From DAOTXS01 sp034435055 (GTDB lineage Bacteria; Chloroflexota; Anaerolineae; UBA4142), in assembly GCA_034435055.1 (NCBI GenBank), contig DAOTXS010000048.1:1-64000 (forward strand): DNA of 64,000 nt, read 5' to 3'. The notes beneath the pieces were generated by a model. That model had not been told where the DNA came from and ran no database searches. It was given only the letters and a program-made list of their open reading frames with translations. Both the position numbers and the translations under genes were made by a program. Every line of letters begins with the position of its first letter. The stretch's first letter is position 1. Positions 1 to 9,519 of the stretch are shown piece by piece.

Positions 1-147
1 CAACGGGTGGGGGGTTCAATGTGCAAAGGTTCGACTTTGGGCAAACGAACACTCAGATGCATCGGGACACTCCGTGATGAGATACCCGATTCTACCTGAC
101 CAGATGAATTTCACCAACTATGCAACGATCACAAAATCGCAGATAAC

Positions 148-176
148 TTGCTTATGCTTTTCAAGCGTGTTATACT
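148..176 (+). promoter_or_regulatory. Promoter of icd
   Basis: TTGCTT (148-153), 17-bp spacer, TATACT (171-176). It lies about 50 nt before the isocitrate dehydrogenase start. The rest of positions 1-228 shows no gene. Confidence 0.7.
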
Positions 177-228
177 CGTGTTCGGTTCAGCCCGATGATC
201 TGCCCAAAAATTATTGGAGTAATGAAAA

Positions 229-1527
229 ATGATCAATCCTAAACCGATTGTTCCCGGCGACGGCACCAAAATTACGATTCAACAAGGCAAATTGCACGTT
301 CCCGACAACCCGATCATCCCGTTCATCGAAGGCGATGGCACCGGGCGCGACATTTGGCGCGCGTCGGTTCGCATCATCGATGCGGCGGTGGCAAAAGCGT
401 ATCGCGGGGCGCGGCAAATCAAATGGATGGAAGTGTACGCCGGGGAAAAATCGTTTAATCTGTTTAACACGTGGTTGCCGGAGGAAACGGTCGAGGCGTA
501 TCGTGAGTATCTCGTCGGCATCAAAGGCCCGCTAACAACGCCGGTCGGCGGTGGCATTCGGTCACTGAACGTTGCGCTCCGGCAATTGCTCGATCTGTAC
601 GTCTGCTTGCGACCGGTGCGCTGGTTCAAGGGCGTGCCGTCGCCGGTCAAACATCCGGAAAAAGTCGATATGGTGATTTTCCGCGAGAACACCGAAGACA
701 TTTATGCCGGCATCGAGTTTGAAGCTGGCAGTCCCGAAGTGAAAAAGTTTCTGGCATTGTTCAAAGAAGCGTTTCCAGAGGAATATTCCAAGATTCGATT
801 TCCGGAAACATCGGGGATTGGGATCAAGCCGGTTTCACGCGAAGGAAGTGAGCGGTTGATTCGCGCGGCAATCAATTACGCAATTGCCAACAAACGCAAA
901 AGCGTAACGCTTTCGCACAAGGGCAACATTATGAAGTACACCGAAGGCGCGTTTCGCATTTGGGGCTACGCGCTCGCCGAGCGCGAATTTGGCGACAAGG
1001 TGTACACCTGGGAACAATGGAATCGCACGAAAGAAGCTCAAGGCGAAGACGCGGCGAATGCCGAACAAAAAGCCGCGCTTGCGTCCGGCAAACTTTTGAT
1101 CAAGGACGCGATTGCCGATATTACCCTTCAACAAGTTTTGACCCGCGCCGATGAATTTGATGTGATCGCCACGATGAACTTGAACGGCGATTATCAATCC
1201 GACGCGATTGCCGCGCAAGTAGGCGGCATCGGCATTGCGCCGGGCGGCAACATCAATTACGAAACCGGGCACGCGGTTTTTGAAGCGACGCACGGCACCG
1301 CGCCCAAGTACGCCGATCTCGACGTGGTGAATCCTGGGTCGGTTGTGCTCTCCGGCGAAATGATGTTGCGACATATGGGCTGGAACGAAGCCGCGGATTT
1401 GATCATTAAAGGAATGGATGGCGCGATTGGCAACAAAATCGTGACGTACGATTTTGCGCGCTTGATGGAAGGCGCCAAGAAAGTCAAGTGTAGCGAGTTT
1501 GGCGATGCGGTTATCGCGCACATGTAA
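229..1527 (+). CDS. icd: NADP-dependent isocitrate dehydrogenase
   Basis: Oxidative decarboxylation of isocitrate to 2-oxoglutarate in the TCA cycle, cytoplasmic. The 432 residues match the bacterial homodimeric class. GGGIRSLN (residues 107-114) is the substrate and phosphorylatable-serine loop, RENTEDIYAG follows near residue 150, and HGTAPKYAD near residue 350 carries the Lys-Tyr pair typical of NADP rather than NAD enzymes. The ATG at 229 is preceded by TTGGAG. It is monocistronic, with its own promoter and a strong terminator shared with the convergent cydDC gene. The 2-oxoglutarate product is a possible substrate of the 2-oxoacid:ferredoxin oxidoreductase at 18.3-21.2 kb, but no linkage is shown. 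Family assignment is firm. Confidence 0.97.
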   Translation: MINPKPIVPGDGTKITIQQGKLHVPDNPIIPFIEGDGTGRDIWRASVRIIDAAVAKAYRGARQIKWMEVYAGEKSFNLFNTWLPEETVEAYREYLVGIKGPLTTPVGGGIRSLNVALRQLLDLYVCLRPVRWFKGVPSPVKHPEKVDMVIFRENTEDIYAGIEFEAGSPEVKKFLALFKEAFPEEYSKIRFPETSGIGIKPVSREGSERLIRAAINYAIANKRKSVTLSHKGNIMKYTEGAFRIWGYALAEREFGDKVYTWEQWNRTKEAQGEDAANAEQKAALASGKLLIKDAIADITLQQVLTRADEFDVIATMNLNGDYQSDAIAAQVGGIGIAPGGNINYETGHAVFEATHGTAPKYADLDVVNPGSVVLSGEMMLRHMGWNEAADLIIKGMDGAIGNKIVTYDFARLMEGAKKVKCSEFGDAVIAHM

Positions 1528-1548
1528 ATGATATTACGCGCGCAAATA

Positions 1549-1590
1549 AAAATCGTCGTGGTCAAATCATCGGCCACGACGATTTGTTTT
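1549..1590. terminator. Bidirectional terminator between icd and cydDC
   Basis: Stem AAATCGTCGTGG/CCACGACGATTT (1550-1561 and 1574-1585) extended by GGTC/GGCC pairing, with a T-run after it on the + strand and A-runs before it. It serves two convergent genes and touches the cydDC stop codon at 1589. Confidence 0.85.
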
Positions 1591-4500
1591 AAGCCGGTGC
1601 AATAATACGCTGTTCCAGTTGCCACATCCGCCGATACCAACCATCGCGCCGCAACAACTCGTCGTGTGTGCCGCGTTCAACAATCCGTCCCGCGCGCATC
1701 ACGATGATTTCGTCAAAATCGGTTAGCCCCGCCAGCCGATGCGTAATCATGAGCGTCGTGCGGTTCGTCGTCGATTGCTGAATCGCGCGCAACACTTGCC
1801 GTTCAGTGATTGGATCAAGGTTTGCGGCTGGCTCATCGAAAATCAGAATGGGCGCGTTCTTCAACAAGGCGCGCGCAATCGCCAGCCGTTGACGTTCGCC
1901 GCCGCTCAAACGCAAACCTTGCTCGCCGATTCTAGTGTCGTACTTTTCCGGCAACGTCGCGATCAAGTCGTGAATCTGCGCGCGCGTCGCCGCGTCGATC
2001 ATTGCTGCTTCCGTCGCCGCGGGACGCGCAAGCAAAAGGTTGTCACGGATCGATGCATTGAACAAATGCGTCGGCTGGGCGACGACGGCAAAAAACCGCC
2101 GCGTGTCTTCTGGCGTGGAATCACGCAACTCGCATCCGTCAATCAAAATTTTGCCGCGTTCATAATCCCAGAATCGCATCAAGAGATTCACGATCGTTGA
2201 TTTGCCCGCACCGCTTTCACCCACAATCGCCAACCGTTTGCCCGCGCGCAACTCAAAACTCACATCGACGAGTGCGAGCGGTTCACCCGGTGCATAATAG
2301 AAAGAAACGTTTTGAAATGCGACGGAGGACGAAGGACGAAGGACGGAAAATTGTGATGAGCGTTCGCCTTTCGTCGTTGGTCCTTCGTCTGCAATATTGA
2401 ATAACCGTCGCGCGGCTTGCAGATTACTTTCGAGGTATTGAAACGCGAGCGGCAACGCCAACACACCCTCAAAACTCGATAGCGTGGCGAGCGCCAGCAC
2501 TGACAAATACACGCCGTCAAATCGCGCCGCGTTCACCAATGGGATCGCGAGCAACAAAACACACCACATCGCCAAATGCGCGAAAAAATTTCCCGCCGCG
2601 TTGTGCCATCCGGCAATCGATGCAAGTTGCGTCTGCACATCAATCAATCGCCGATTCAATTCGCCCACACAATTTATTTGTGTCTGTTCACGTCCGTACG
2701 CCAGCACATCGGCGATGCCTTGAATGCTATCGACCAAATGCGAATTCATCGCCGCGCGCATTTCGATCAATTGCCGATTCGCATTCTCGCTGATGCGTTG
2801 AACGATGATCGGCGTAACGACGCCAATCAAAAACATGAACGCGAGTACCACTAACGCGAGTTCGATGGCAAACCCGGCGAAGAAAACGAACATCGCAACG
2901 GCAATCACGAGCGCAATCATCGGCGGGGCGATGATGCGGATGTAGAAATTTTGCAACATCTCGATGTCGCCGACAATGCGCGCGAGCAAATCGCCACTGC
3001 GATACTGGGTTAGTCGCGCCGGCGCCAGCGGCTCGATTGCCGTATAAAACCAAACGCGCAGACGCGCAAGCAAACTAAAATTGATATAGTGCGAAACATA
3101 CCGTTCGAGATAGCGAAACACACCACGCGCAATGCCAAAAAATCGTACACCAACAATCGGCACGGCGAGATCGGCAACTGACGGATGCAGTGCCGCGCTG
3201 GCGATGATAAACGCTGACGTTGCCATCAAACCGATGCTAGAACCAATCGTGAATGCGCCCAACAAAACGGCGAGCACAATCCACCATTTGAAAGGGGCGG
3301 CGAGGCGGAGCAGAGAATAAAATGTAAAACGCAAAGTGCTTGTCCTGAGCAAAGCCGAAGGGTGAAGCGTGATGCGTGACTCGTCCGGCGTTGCGTCTGG
3401 AAATTTGATGTTGGCTGTTGGAGATTGGCGATTAGTGATGGGAGACTGGAGCTTTGAAAATTGAACATTGGAATTTGTTAATTGAAAATATGCCCCGCGC
3501 TTTTGGACAAGCTCGGTGTGCGTGCCGGATTCTACCACGCGACCATGATCGAGCACGATGATTTGATCTGCGCGCATCGCGGTGTTCAATCGATGCGTGA
3601 TGATAAACGCGGTTTTGTTTTTCAGCAATCGTTCAAGCGAGTCTTGAATCAACTCTTCGGTTTCGACATCGAGATTGGAAGTTGGCTCGTCCAGAATCAA
3701 TAGCGGCGCGTCTTTCAAAAACGCGCGCGCGAGCGCAACGCGTTGTGCTTGCCCGCCACTCAATCGCGCGCCGCGTTCGCCGATAATCGTGTCGTACGCG
3801 TGCGGCAGCGCGCGAATAAATTCGTCGGCGTGCGCCAGTTGCGCCGCGCGCATCACTTGTGCCATCGTCGCATCGGGACGCGCCAGCCGGATGTTATTGG
3901 CAATCGATTCATTGAACAGGTACGGCATTTGCGGTACCCACGCGATTTGTTTGCGCCAATCGTCGGGTGACCACACGCGCAACGAAACAGCACTGCACAA
4001 AATTTCGCCGCGCGTCGGTTCGATGAAACGCAACAGTAAATTGACCAACGTACTTTTGCCCGCGCCGGTGGCACCAACGAGCGCAACGCGTTGACCCGGC
4101 TCGATTGAAAACGAAACGCCGTTGAGCGCCGCGCGAATGCCATCGTAGGAATAATGAACCTCGTTGAAATCAATGCGACCGACCGAAGACGGAGGATGGA
4201 TAGAAAACTTCTCGGTCGTCCGTCGTCGGTCGTCCTTCAGTTCCAGGATTTCAAAGACGCGCGCCGCCGCCGCGACGCCGGACATTCCCGCGTGAAAGCG
4301 CGTGCCGAGCAAGCGTAACGGCAGATAAAAGTCCGGCGCGAGAACAAGGATAAAAAACGCGCGCTCAAAATCGAGTTGACCGTAGAGTAACCGCAAACCC
4401 ACTTGCACCGCGACGATTGCCGTGCTGATCGTCGCAATCATTTCGAGCGCGAAGGCGGAAAGAAACGCAACGCGCAACACGCTCAACGTCGTGTCGCGGT

Positions 4501-5185
4501 ATTGCTGACTCACGCGCGCAATCGTTTCGATTTGTTCACGACTGCGTCCAAAAATTTTCAGTGTCGTCAATCCTTGCAACACATCGAGAAAATGCGCGCT
4601 CATCAAACTCAATTGGCTGTACTGCTTGCGTGTCAACGCCTCCGCCGCACTGCCGATGAGGATCATAAAGATTGGAATGAGTGGTCCGGTGAATAGCAAA
4701 ACGAAACCGGAAAGCAAATCGAGTGGGAAGACAAACGCGAGAACGGCGAGCGGAACAAGCGCGGCAAGTACGAGTTGCGGCAAGTACTGACTCCAGTACA
4801 CATCAAGCGACTCAATGCCTTCGGTGAGGGTGTTGGATAATTCGCCGGTGCGTTCGCCGCGCGCGTACGCAGGTCCCAGTTCAAGCAAGCGATTGAACAC
4901 GCGCTCACGCAAATCGGTTTTGATGCGCGCGGCGATTTGAAACGCGCTGACCTCACTTGCCCAGGACAAAACCGCGCGCGCAAAAATAATCGCTAGCAAA
5001 ACGAGCATCACATTCCAGACGGCATCGCGCGGCGGGTGTTGCAGGAACACTTGCGCGATGAGCTGGCTCAACGCGCGCGCTTGCGCAATCGTCAGAATGC
5101 TGATGCCAAGTCCGCACAAAATTGTCAGCGCGAAAAAGACGCGGACGTTTTGTAGTTGAGCGAGCAGACGTTTATCGAATTTCAT
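1589..5185 (-). CDS. cydDC: Fused thiol/heme exporter CydDC
   Basis: Both halves of the heterodimeric ABC exporter needed for cytochrome bd assembly are joined in one 1198-residue protein. Half 1 (CydD-like) has six membrane helices, Walker A GATGAGKS (371-378) and signature LSGGQ (476-480). Half 2 (CydC-like) has a second membrane domain from about residue 625, Walker A GESGAGKS near 993 and LSGGERQ near 1100. Known role of the family: export of cysteine/glutathione and redox tuning of the periplasm. It is the last gene after cydA and cydB. Three linkers (about 318-336, 571-622 and 928-955) look like translated intergenic repeat DNA (4178-4234, 3320-3475, 2319-2391). They lie just before each nucleotide-binding domain and at the fusion joint. 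The fusion is a real single frame with no stop. Confidence 0.93.
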   Translation of the reverse strand: MKFDKRLLAQLQNVRVFFALTILCGLGISILTIAQARALSQLIAQVFLQHPPRDAVWNVMLVLLAIIFARAVLSWASEVSAFQIAARIKTDLRERVFNRLLELGPAYARGERTGELSNTLTEGIESLDVYWSQYLPQLVLAALVPLAVLAFVFPLDLLSGFVLLFTGPLIPIFMILIGSAAEALTRKQYSQLSLMSAHFLDVLQGLTTLKIFGRSREQIETIARVSQQYRDTTLSVLRVAFLSAFALEMIATISTAIVAVQVGLRLLYGQLDFERAFFILVLAPDFYLPLRLLGTRFHAGMSGVAAAARVFEILELKDDRRRTTEKFSIHPPSSVGRIDFNEVHYSYDGIRAALNGVSFSIEPGQRVALVGATGAGKSTLVNLLLRFIEPTRGEILCSAVSLRVWSPDDWRKQIAWVPQMPYLFNESIANNIRLARPDATMAQVMRAAQLAHADEFIRALPHAYDTIIGERGARLSGGQAQRVALARAFLKDAPLLILDEPTSNLDVETEELIQDSLERLLKNKTAFIITHRLNTAMRADQIIVLDHGRVVESGTHTELVQKRGAYFQLTNSNVQFSKLQSPITNRQSPTANIKFPDATPDESRITLHPSALLRTSTLRFTFYSLLRLAAPFKWWIVLAVLLGAFTIGSSIGLMATSAFIIASAALHPSVADLAVPIVGVRFFGIARGVFRYLERYVSHYINFSLLARLRVWFYTAIEPLAPARLTQYRSGDLLARIVGDIEMLQNFYIRIIAPPMIALVIAVAMFVFFAGFAIELALVVLAFMFLIGVVTPIIVQRISENANRQLIEMRAAMNSHLVDSIQGIADVLAYGREQTQINCVGELNRRLIDVQTQLASIAGWHNAAGNFFAHLAMWCVLLLAIPLVNAARFDGVYLSVLALATLSSFEGVLALPLAFQYLESNLQAARRLFNIADEGPTTKGERSSQFSVLRPSSSVAFQNVSFYYAPGEPLALVDVSFELRAGKRLAIVGESGAGKSTIVNLLMRFWDYERGKILIDGCELRDSTPEDTRRFFAVVAQPTHLFNASIRDNLLLARPAATEAAMIDAATRAQIHDLIATLPEKYDTRIGEQGLRLSGGERQRLAIARALLKNAPILIFDEPAANLDPITERQVLRAIQQSTTNRTTLMITHRLAGLTDFDEIIVMRAGRIVERGTHDELLRRDGWYRRMWQLEQRIIAPA

Positions 5186-5197
5186 TGGGAAACAAGA

Positions 5198-5262
5198 CCG
5201 CCGACGGCAGAGCGCCGACCGTTGTACGGCGGTCGGCGGTCATCGGTCGGCGGTCGATTTGC
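5198..5262. repeat. GCCGACGG-type repeat between cydB and cydDC
   Basis: Imperfect inverted and direct repeats of GCCGACGG/CGGTCGGCGG fill most of the 87-bp gap. Related units recur near 43530-43590 and 56870. Confidence 0.6.
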
Positions 5263-5272
5263 ATTTGACGCT

Positions 5273-6283
5273 TTATGCCACCAGCGACTTTTTACTCACC
5301 CGTTTGCCAAACACCACATACGTCCACGCTTGATACGCCAGCACAATCGGCACGAAGATCACGGCGATAATCGTCATCACCGTCAAGGTGTATGGCGTCG
5401 ACGAAGCGTTGTAAATCGTGAGACTCCATTCCGGCTTGAGCGATGAAATCATCACGCGCGGGTAGAGTGTCAAAAAGATCGTGATGACCGTTGTAACGAT
5501 GGCTAACGCCGTCATCACAAATGCCCAGCCATCGTGTTTGTTGCGCACAAACCAAATCACCGAGAGTAACGCCATCCCACCGACAATGGGCACAAAGCCG
5601 GGATTCACCCCCAGTTTGCGATACATATCGGTAAAGAGATAACTGGCACCGAGCGCTGCAAACAACAAAACGACCACTGGCAACCACAATTTCGCGGCGA
5701 CGTTGCGCGCGCGTTCCGACACCTCGCCTTCGCTCCGCAAGCTGAGATACACCGCGCCGTGTAGAATCATCAAGCCCAGTCCATAGATGCCCACAAGTAA
5801 GGCGTACGGATTCAGCAGGTAGAAGAAATCACCAGCATAATTCTTGCTCGCGTCAATTGGTACGCCGCGCAACAAATTGCCAAATGCAACGCCAAAGAGC
5901 AGAGCCGGGAGCAAACTACCGATGAAAATCATCCAGTCCCAGAAATTTCGCCACTGCGGTCGCTCGTCCTTGCGTCGAAACTCAAACGCGACACCGCGCA
6001 GAATCAACGCGACCAACACGAGCGCGAGCGCGAGATAAAATCCGCTGAACATCGTCGCGTACCAATGCGGAAACGCCGCAAAGATCGCACCGCCGGCGGT
6101 GAGCAACCACACTTCGTTGCCGTCCCAGAATGGACCAATCGTGTTAATCACCACGCGCCGTTCGTCATCATCTTTGCCCACGAACGGCAGCAAGATGCCC
6201 ACGCCATAATCGAATCCTTCCAGCAGAAAAAATCCGCTGAACAAGACAGTAATCAGGATAAACCAAATCGTGTTGAGATCCAT
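5273..6283 (-). CDS. cydB: Cytochrome bd quinol oxidase subunit II
   Basis: Membrane subunit of the bd-type terminal oxidase, pairing with CydA to reduce O2 to water using quinol. The 336-residue polytopic protein has the family hallmark WDGNEVWLLTAGG near residue 53 and the N-terminal LLEGFDYGVG. The ATG at 6283 is 8 nt after AAGGAG, which overlaps the cydA stop, so translation is probably coupled. Operon order is rrf2-cydA-cydB-cydDC. Confidence 0.97.
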   Translation of the reverse strand: MDLNTIWFILITVLFSGFFLLEGFDYGVGILLPFVGKDDDERRVVINTIGPFWDGNEVWLLTAGGAIFAAFPHWYATMFSGFYLALALVLVALILRGVAFEFRRKDERPQWRNFWDWMIFIGSLLPALLFGVAFGNLLRGVPIDASKNYAGDFFYLLNPYALLVGIYGLGLMILHGAVYLSLRSEGEVSERARNVAAKLWLPVVVLLFAALGASYLFTDMYRKLGVNPGFVPIVGGMALLSVIWFVRNKHDGWAFVMTALAIVTTVITIFLTLYPRVMISSLKPEWSLTIYNASSTPYTLTVMTIIAVIFVPIVLAYQAWTYVVFGKRVSKKSLVA

Positions 6284-6295
6284 CGTGTCATCTCC

Positions 6296-7660
6296 TTAGT
6301 ACGCGCCGAGCGCGGCGGTTTCTTTCGCTGGGTCGTGCGTCGAGAAACGCCGCATTAAATACACAGTAACGCCCATCAATCCGCCGTAGATCAGCGTAAA
6401 CAACACAAGCGTAATCAAGACCGACACACTGTTCACGACTGACGCCGGCGAAACACCGTTTTCGATTCTCATCAAACCAAAAACGATCCACGGCACGCGA
6501 CCCAGTTCGGTCATCAGCCAGCCGGCGGAGTTACCGATGTACGGCAAGAGAATTGCCCAGGGCAGAACACGCAAGAACAGTTTGTTGCCGGCGACTTTAT
6601 TTTTGAGCGAATAGTACAACGCGATTGCCGCAAGACCCAGCATCGCTAGCCCCGCGCCGACCATCGCGCGGAACGACCAGTACACAAACGCGACCGGCGG
6701 AATGTAATCGCCTGCGCCGAATTTTTTCTGATACTCGGCTTGCAAAGCGTTGATGCCTTTGACTTCGCCGGTAAATTGATTGTACGACAACAAACTCAAC
6801 AGATTCGGTAAGCGAATCGAAAATAGTTCACGCCGTTGCGACAAATCGCCGATGGTCAGGATCGAAAGCGGCGCCGGGTCTTCAGTTTCGTACAACGCTT
6901 CTGCCGCCGCCATTTTCATCGGCTGAGTTTGAATCGTGTCTTGCGCCTGCGCGTGTCCGACGACGCCAACAAAGATCGCTCCGATGAGCGCGTACACCGC
7001 CGCCATTTTGAACGAACGCGTAAAGAAATCGACATTGCTCTGGTGGAGCAAATGCCACGCGCTGATGCCCAGCACAAAGAACCCGGCGGTTACGATGCCG
7101 CCGAACAAAACGTGCGGGTATTGCGTAAAGATGTTGGGATTGGTAGCGAGCGCAAAGAAATCGTTCATCTCCGCGCGCCCGTTGCGCAAAACGTAACCGA
7201 CCGGCTGTTGCATAAATGAGTTGGCGAGCAAAATCCACAACGCCGACAGGTTCGATGAAAATGCCACGAGCCAAATCGACGCGAGGTGCATGCGTTTGCT
7301 CACCTTGTCCCAACCAAAAAACCACACACCGATAAACGTCGATTCAAGGAAGAAGGCGAGGAGCGCTTCGATCGCGAGCGGCGCGCCAAAAATATCGCCG
7401 ACGAAACGCGAGTACTCGGACCAGTTCATCCCAAACTGAAATTCCTGCACAATGCCGGTGACCACACCCATCGCAAAGTTGATGAGGAATAATTTGCCCC
7501 AGAACTGGGTCAGCTTTTTCCATTGCTCATCGCCGGTGCGGTAGTACACCGTTTGCATAATCGCAACGAGGATCGAGAGTCCGAGGGTGAGGGGAACAAA
7601 GAAAAAGTGATAGACCGTGGTAATCGCAAATTGCAGACGTGCCAGTAACAATGCATCCAT
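6296..7660 (-). CDS. cydA: Cytochrome bd quinol oxidase subunit I
   Basis: Haem-bearing, quinol-oxidising subunit of the bd oxidase. It has 454 residues. A heme-ligand-type His lies near residue 18 (TVYHFF), and QPMKMAAAEALYETE near residue 245 contains the conserved Lys/Glu pair of the quinol site. The short length suggests the short Q-loop class found outside the proteobacterial CydAB group. I chose the ATG at 7660 because AAGGAGG stands 8 nt before it; a TTG two codons earlier is too close to that site. bd oxidases give high-affinity, NO- and sulfide-tolerant respiration, which fits the regulator just upstream. Confidence 0.97.
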   Translation of the reverse strand: MDALLLARLQFAITTVYHFFFVPLTLGLSILVAIMQTVYYRTGDEQWKKLTQFWGKLFLINFAMGVVTGIVQEFQFGMNWSEYSRFVGDIFGAPLAIEALLAFFLESTFIGVWFFGWDKVSKRMHLASIWLVAFSSNLSALWILLANSFMQQPVGYVLRNGRAEMNDFFALATNPNIFTQYPHVLFGGIVTAGFFVLGISAWHLLHQSNVDFFTRSFKMAAVYALIGAIFVGVVGHAQAQDTIQTQPMKMAAAEALYETEDPAPLSILTIGDLSQRRELFSIRLPNLLSLLSYNQFTGEVKGINALQAEYQKKFGAGDYIPPVAFVYWSFRAMVGAGLAMLGLAAIALYYSLKNKVAGNKLFLRVLPWAILLPYIGNSAGWLMTELGRVPWIVFGLMRIENGVSPASVVNSVSVLITLVLFTLIYGGLMGVTVYLMRRFSTHDPAKETAALGAY

Positions 7661-7724
7661 AAACAAGACCTCCTTGGCTTGGTAGCATCAGCCGCAATGC
7701 TCGGCAAACTCGTGCAGATTCATC

Positions 7725-8150
7725 TTACCCCGCACCACGACGTTTGCCGCGCTGTGCCATCTTGTCAAAAGTGGCTCGACCCAACTCCTCGACCAAGAGC
7801 GCGCGTGTGCGCACCCACTCATCGTGCACCGGACACGCCTCCATCAGCGGACACACCTGGGGATTGACAGTGCACATGTTCAACACCAAAGGACCCTCCA
7901 TCGCTTCGACCACATCGAGCAGACTGATTTCACTGGGGAGTCTGGCAAGCGAGATGCCGCCTCCCTTACCACGCGCGGTGGTCAGCAAACGGGCTTTGGC
8001 AAGTTGGGTAGCGAGACGACGCACCAGGACGCGGGGAATGATTCGCCGTTTGGCGATCTCTTGCACCGTAACGCGGCTACTCGCCGGTAGCATCGCCAGA
8101 TGTAAAATAATCCGACAGGCATAGTCGGTTTGGCGGCTAATCGCAATCAT
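7725..8150 (-). CDS. Rrf2-family Fe-S regulator of the cyd operon
   Basis: A 141-residue winged-helix regulator of the Rrf2 family (IscR/NsrR/RsrR relatives). The N-terminus SRQTDYACRI is typical. Three cysteines in MCTVNPQVCPLMEAC (CX6CX5C, about residues 92-105) match the place where family members bind a [2Fe-2S] or [4Fe-4S] cluster sensing NO, O2 or iron status. It is the first gene of the transcript that continues into cydAB-cydDC, 64 bp before cydA. A palindrome over its promoter suggests autoregulation together with the bd oxidase. An NsrR-like NO sensor is my preferred guess, but the ligand cannot be decided from sequence. Confidence 0.88.
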   Translation of the reverse strand: MIAISRQTDYACRIILHLAMLPASSRVTVQEIAKRRIIPRVLVRRLATQLAKARLLTTARGKGGGISLARLPSEISLLDVVEAMEGPLVLNMCTVNPQVCPLMEACPVHDEWVRTRALLVEELGRATFDKMAQRGKRRGAG

Positions 8151-8203
8151 CGGTTGCTTGTTCCTGATGCTGTCTCATGGTTGGTCGCGGAAGCACACAT
8201 GCG

Positions 8204-8232
8204 TATAATGCTACCAATCTAGTAGCATTATA
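8204..8232. promoter_or_regulatory. Palindromic operator on the rrf2-cyd promoter
   Basis: Perfect inverted repeat TATAATGCTAC-N7-GTAGCATTATA. Its right arm contains the minus-strand -10 hexamer (8227-8232), so a dimer bound here would block RNA polymerase. The Rrf2 protein encoded just downstream is the obvious candidate ligand (inference). Confidence 0.8.
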
Positions 8233-8255
8233 CTTTACCCAAATCAAATTGTCAA
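8227..8255 (-). promoter_or_regulatory. Consensus promoter of the rrf2-cydAB-cydDC operon
   Basis: Minus strand TTGACA (8250-8255), 17-bp spacer, TATAAT (8227-8232), with both hexamers perfect. Predicted start near 8220, about 70 nt before the rrf2 ATG. The -35 overlaps the stop region of the upstream CoA-transferase gene. Confidence 0.9.
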
Positions 8256-9430
8256 ATTGCGGCGCCGAGAAGTTGGGCGATTTTTTCTGCAGGATAACCA
8301 AGCCACGCGCGCAAAATTTCTGCCGTGTGTTGACCGCGCAACGGCGGCGGCGCATAATTCTCATCGACGCCTTGCACCTTGACCGGATTCCCCAGCATCG
8401 GCAATTTGCCAATCGCCGGATGCTCGACCTCGATCTGCATCTTGCGCGCGCGAATTTGTGGATCAGCAAAGACACGATCAATCGTATTGACCGGTCCCCA
8501 CGGCACGTTCTCGGCGTCCAGTCGATCACGCCATTCGTCGATAGTGTGCCGGGCAAATGCGTCGGTCAAAATCGGAATCAATTGCGATTTGTTGATGCGG
8601 CGATCATCGTTTTTCGCAAAGCGCGGATCGTCGATCAATTGCGGCAGATCGAGCGCGCGGCACAACCCTTGCCAAAATTTTTCGGTGAACGCCGCCACAA
8701 CGAGATAGCCATCCTTGACTTGGAACGATTGATACGGTACGACCGATAAATGCTCCGTGCCTTGCGGTCCTGGGATGACGCCGTCGTGAAAATAATACTG
8801 CGCGACGTACGTCAATAACGCCGTGAGCGAATCGAGCAAACTCAGATCGATGCATGATCCCTCGCCGGTTTTTTCGCGATGATAAAGCGCGGACGCCACG
8901 GCAAATGCGCCGAACATTCCGCCGGCAAGATCACCCATCGCGATGCCCATTCGCATTGGGCGGTCGCCGGCGCCGGTGATGCTCATCGCGCCGGATAACG
9001 CTTGAATCGCAATGTCGAATGCCGGGCGGTCGCGGTATGGACCCGTTTGCCCAAAGCCGGAAATCGAACAGCAAATGATGCGCGGATTGATGCGCGTGAG
9101 CGTGGCGTAATCGATCTGTAATTTTTGCGTAACGCCGGGACGAAAATTGTCATAGACGACATCTGCGACTTTGACCAACTCGTAAAAGATCGCGCGCTCG
9201 TTTTCCGATTGCAAATTGAGCGTGATACTTTTTTTACTGCGATTCGTACTGAGATAGTACGCGCTTTCGGTCACGTAAAAGTGCGGACCCATCTGCCGCA
9301 TCGGATCGCCTTCCGGCGGTTCCACCTTGACGACCTCCGCGCCCAGATCGCCCAGCATCATCGAGCCGAACGGTCCCGCGAGCATATGCGACAAATCCAA
9401 AATGCGCGCGCCAGCCAACAGTCCAAGCAT
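8252..9430 (-). CDS. CaiB/BaiF (type III) CoA-transferase
   Basis: Moves CoA between carboxylic acids through a covalent aspartyl intermediate. The 392 residues carry the family start ARILDLSHMLAGPFG, the CoA-binding YDNFRPG, and the putative catalytic Asp in RPAFDIAIQ near residue 150. GGMFGAFAVASAL follows as in formyl-CoA transferase relatives. It lacks the His-Asp pair of alpha-methylacyl-CoA racemases, unlike its paralogue at 27.2 kb. I chose the ATG at 9430 because GGAGG lies 7 nt upstream. It stands alone between an oppositely unrelated operon and a protease gene, so its substrate cannot be inferred. Confidence 0.9.
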   Translation of the reverse strand: MLGLLAGARILDLSHMLAGPFGSMMLGDLGAEVVKVEPPEGDPMRQMGPHFYVTESAYYLSTNRSKKSITLNLQSENERAIFYELVKVADVVYDNFRPGVTQKLQIDYATLTRINPRIICCSISGFGQTGPYRDRPAFDIAIQALSGAMSITGAGDRPMRMGIAMGDLAGGMFGAFAVASALYHREKTGEGSCIDLSLLDSLTALLTYVAQYYFHDGVIPGPQGTEHLSVVPYQSFQVKDGYLVVAAFTEKFWQGLCRALDLPQLIDDPRFAKNDDRRINKSQLIPILTDAFARHTIDEWRDRLDAENVPWGPVNTIDRVFADPQIRARKMQIEVEHPAIGKLPMLGNPVKVQGVDENYAPPPLRGQHTAEILRAWLGYPAEKIAQLLGAAI

Positions 9431-9519
9431 TCGATTGCCTCCAAAATAAAAACCGGCGGAATCATTCCGCCGATCATCAGCGATGTTCAATCGAATTATA
9501 CCCTAGAATCGCGGATAAC

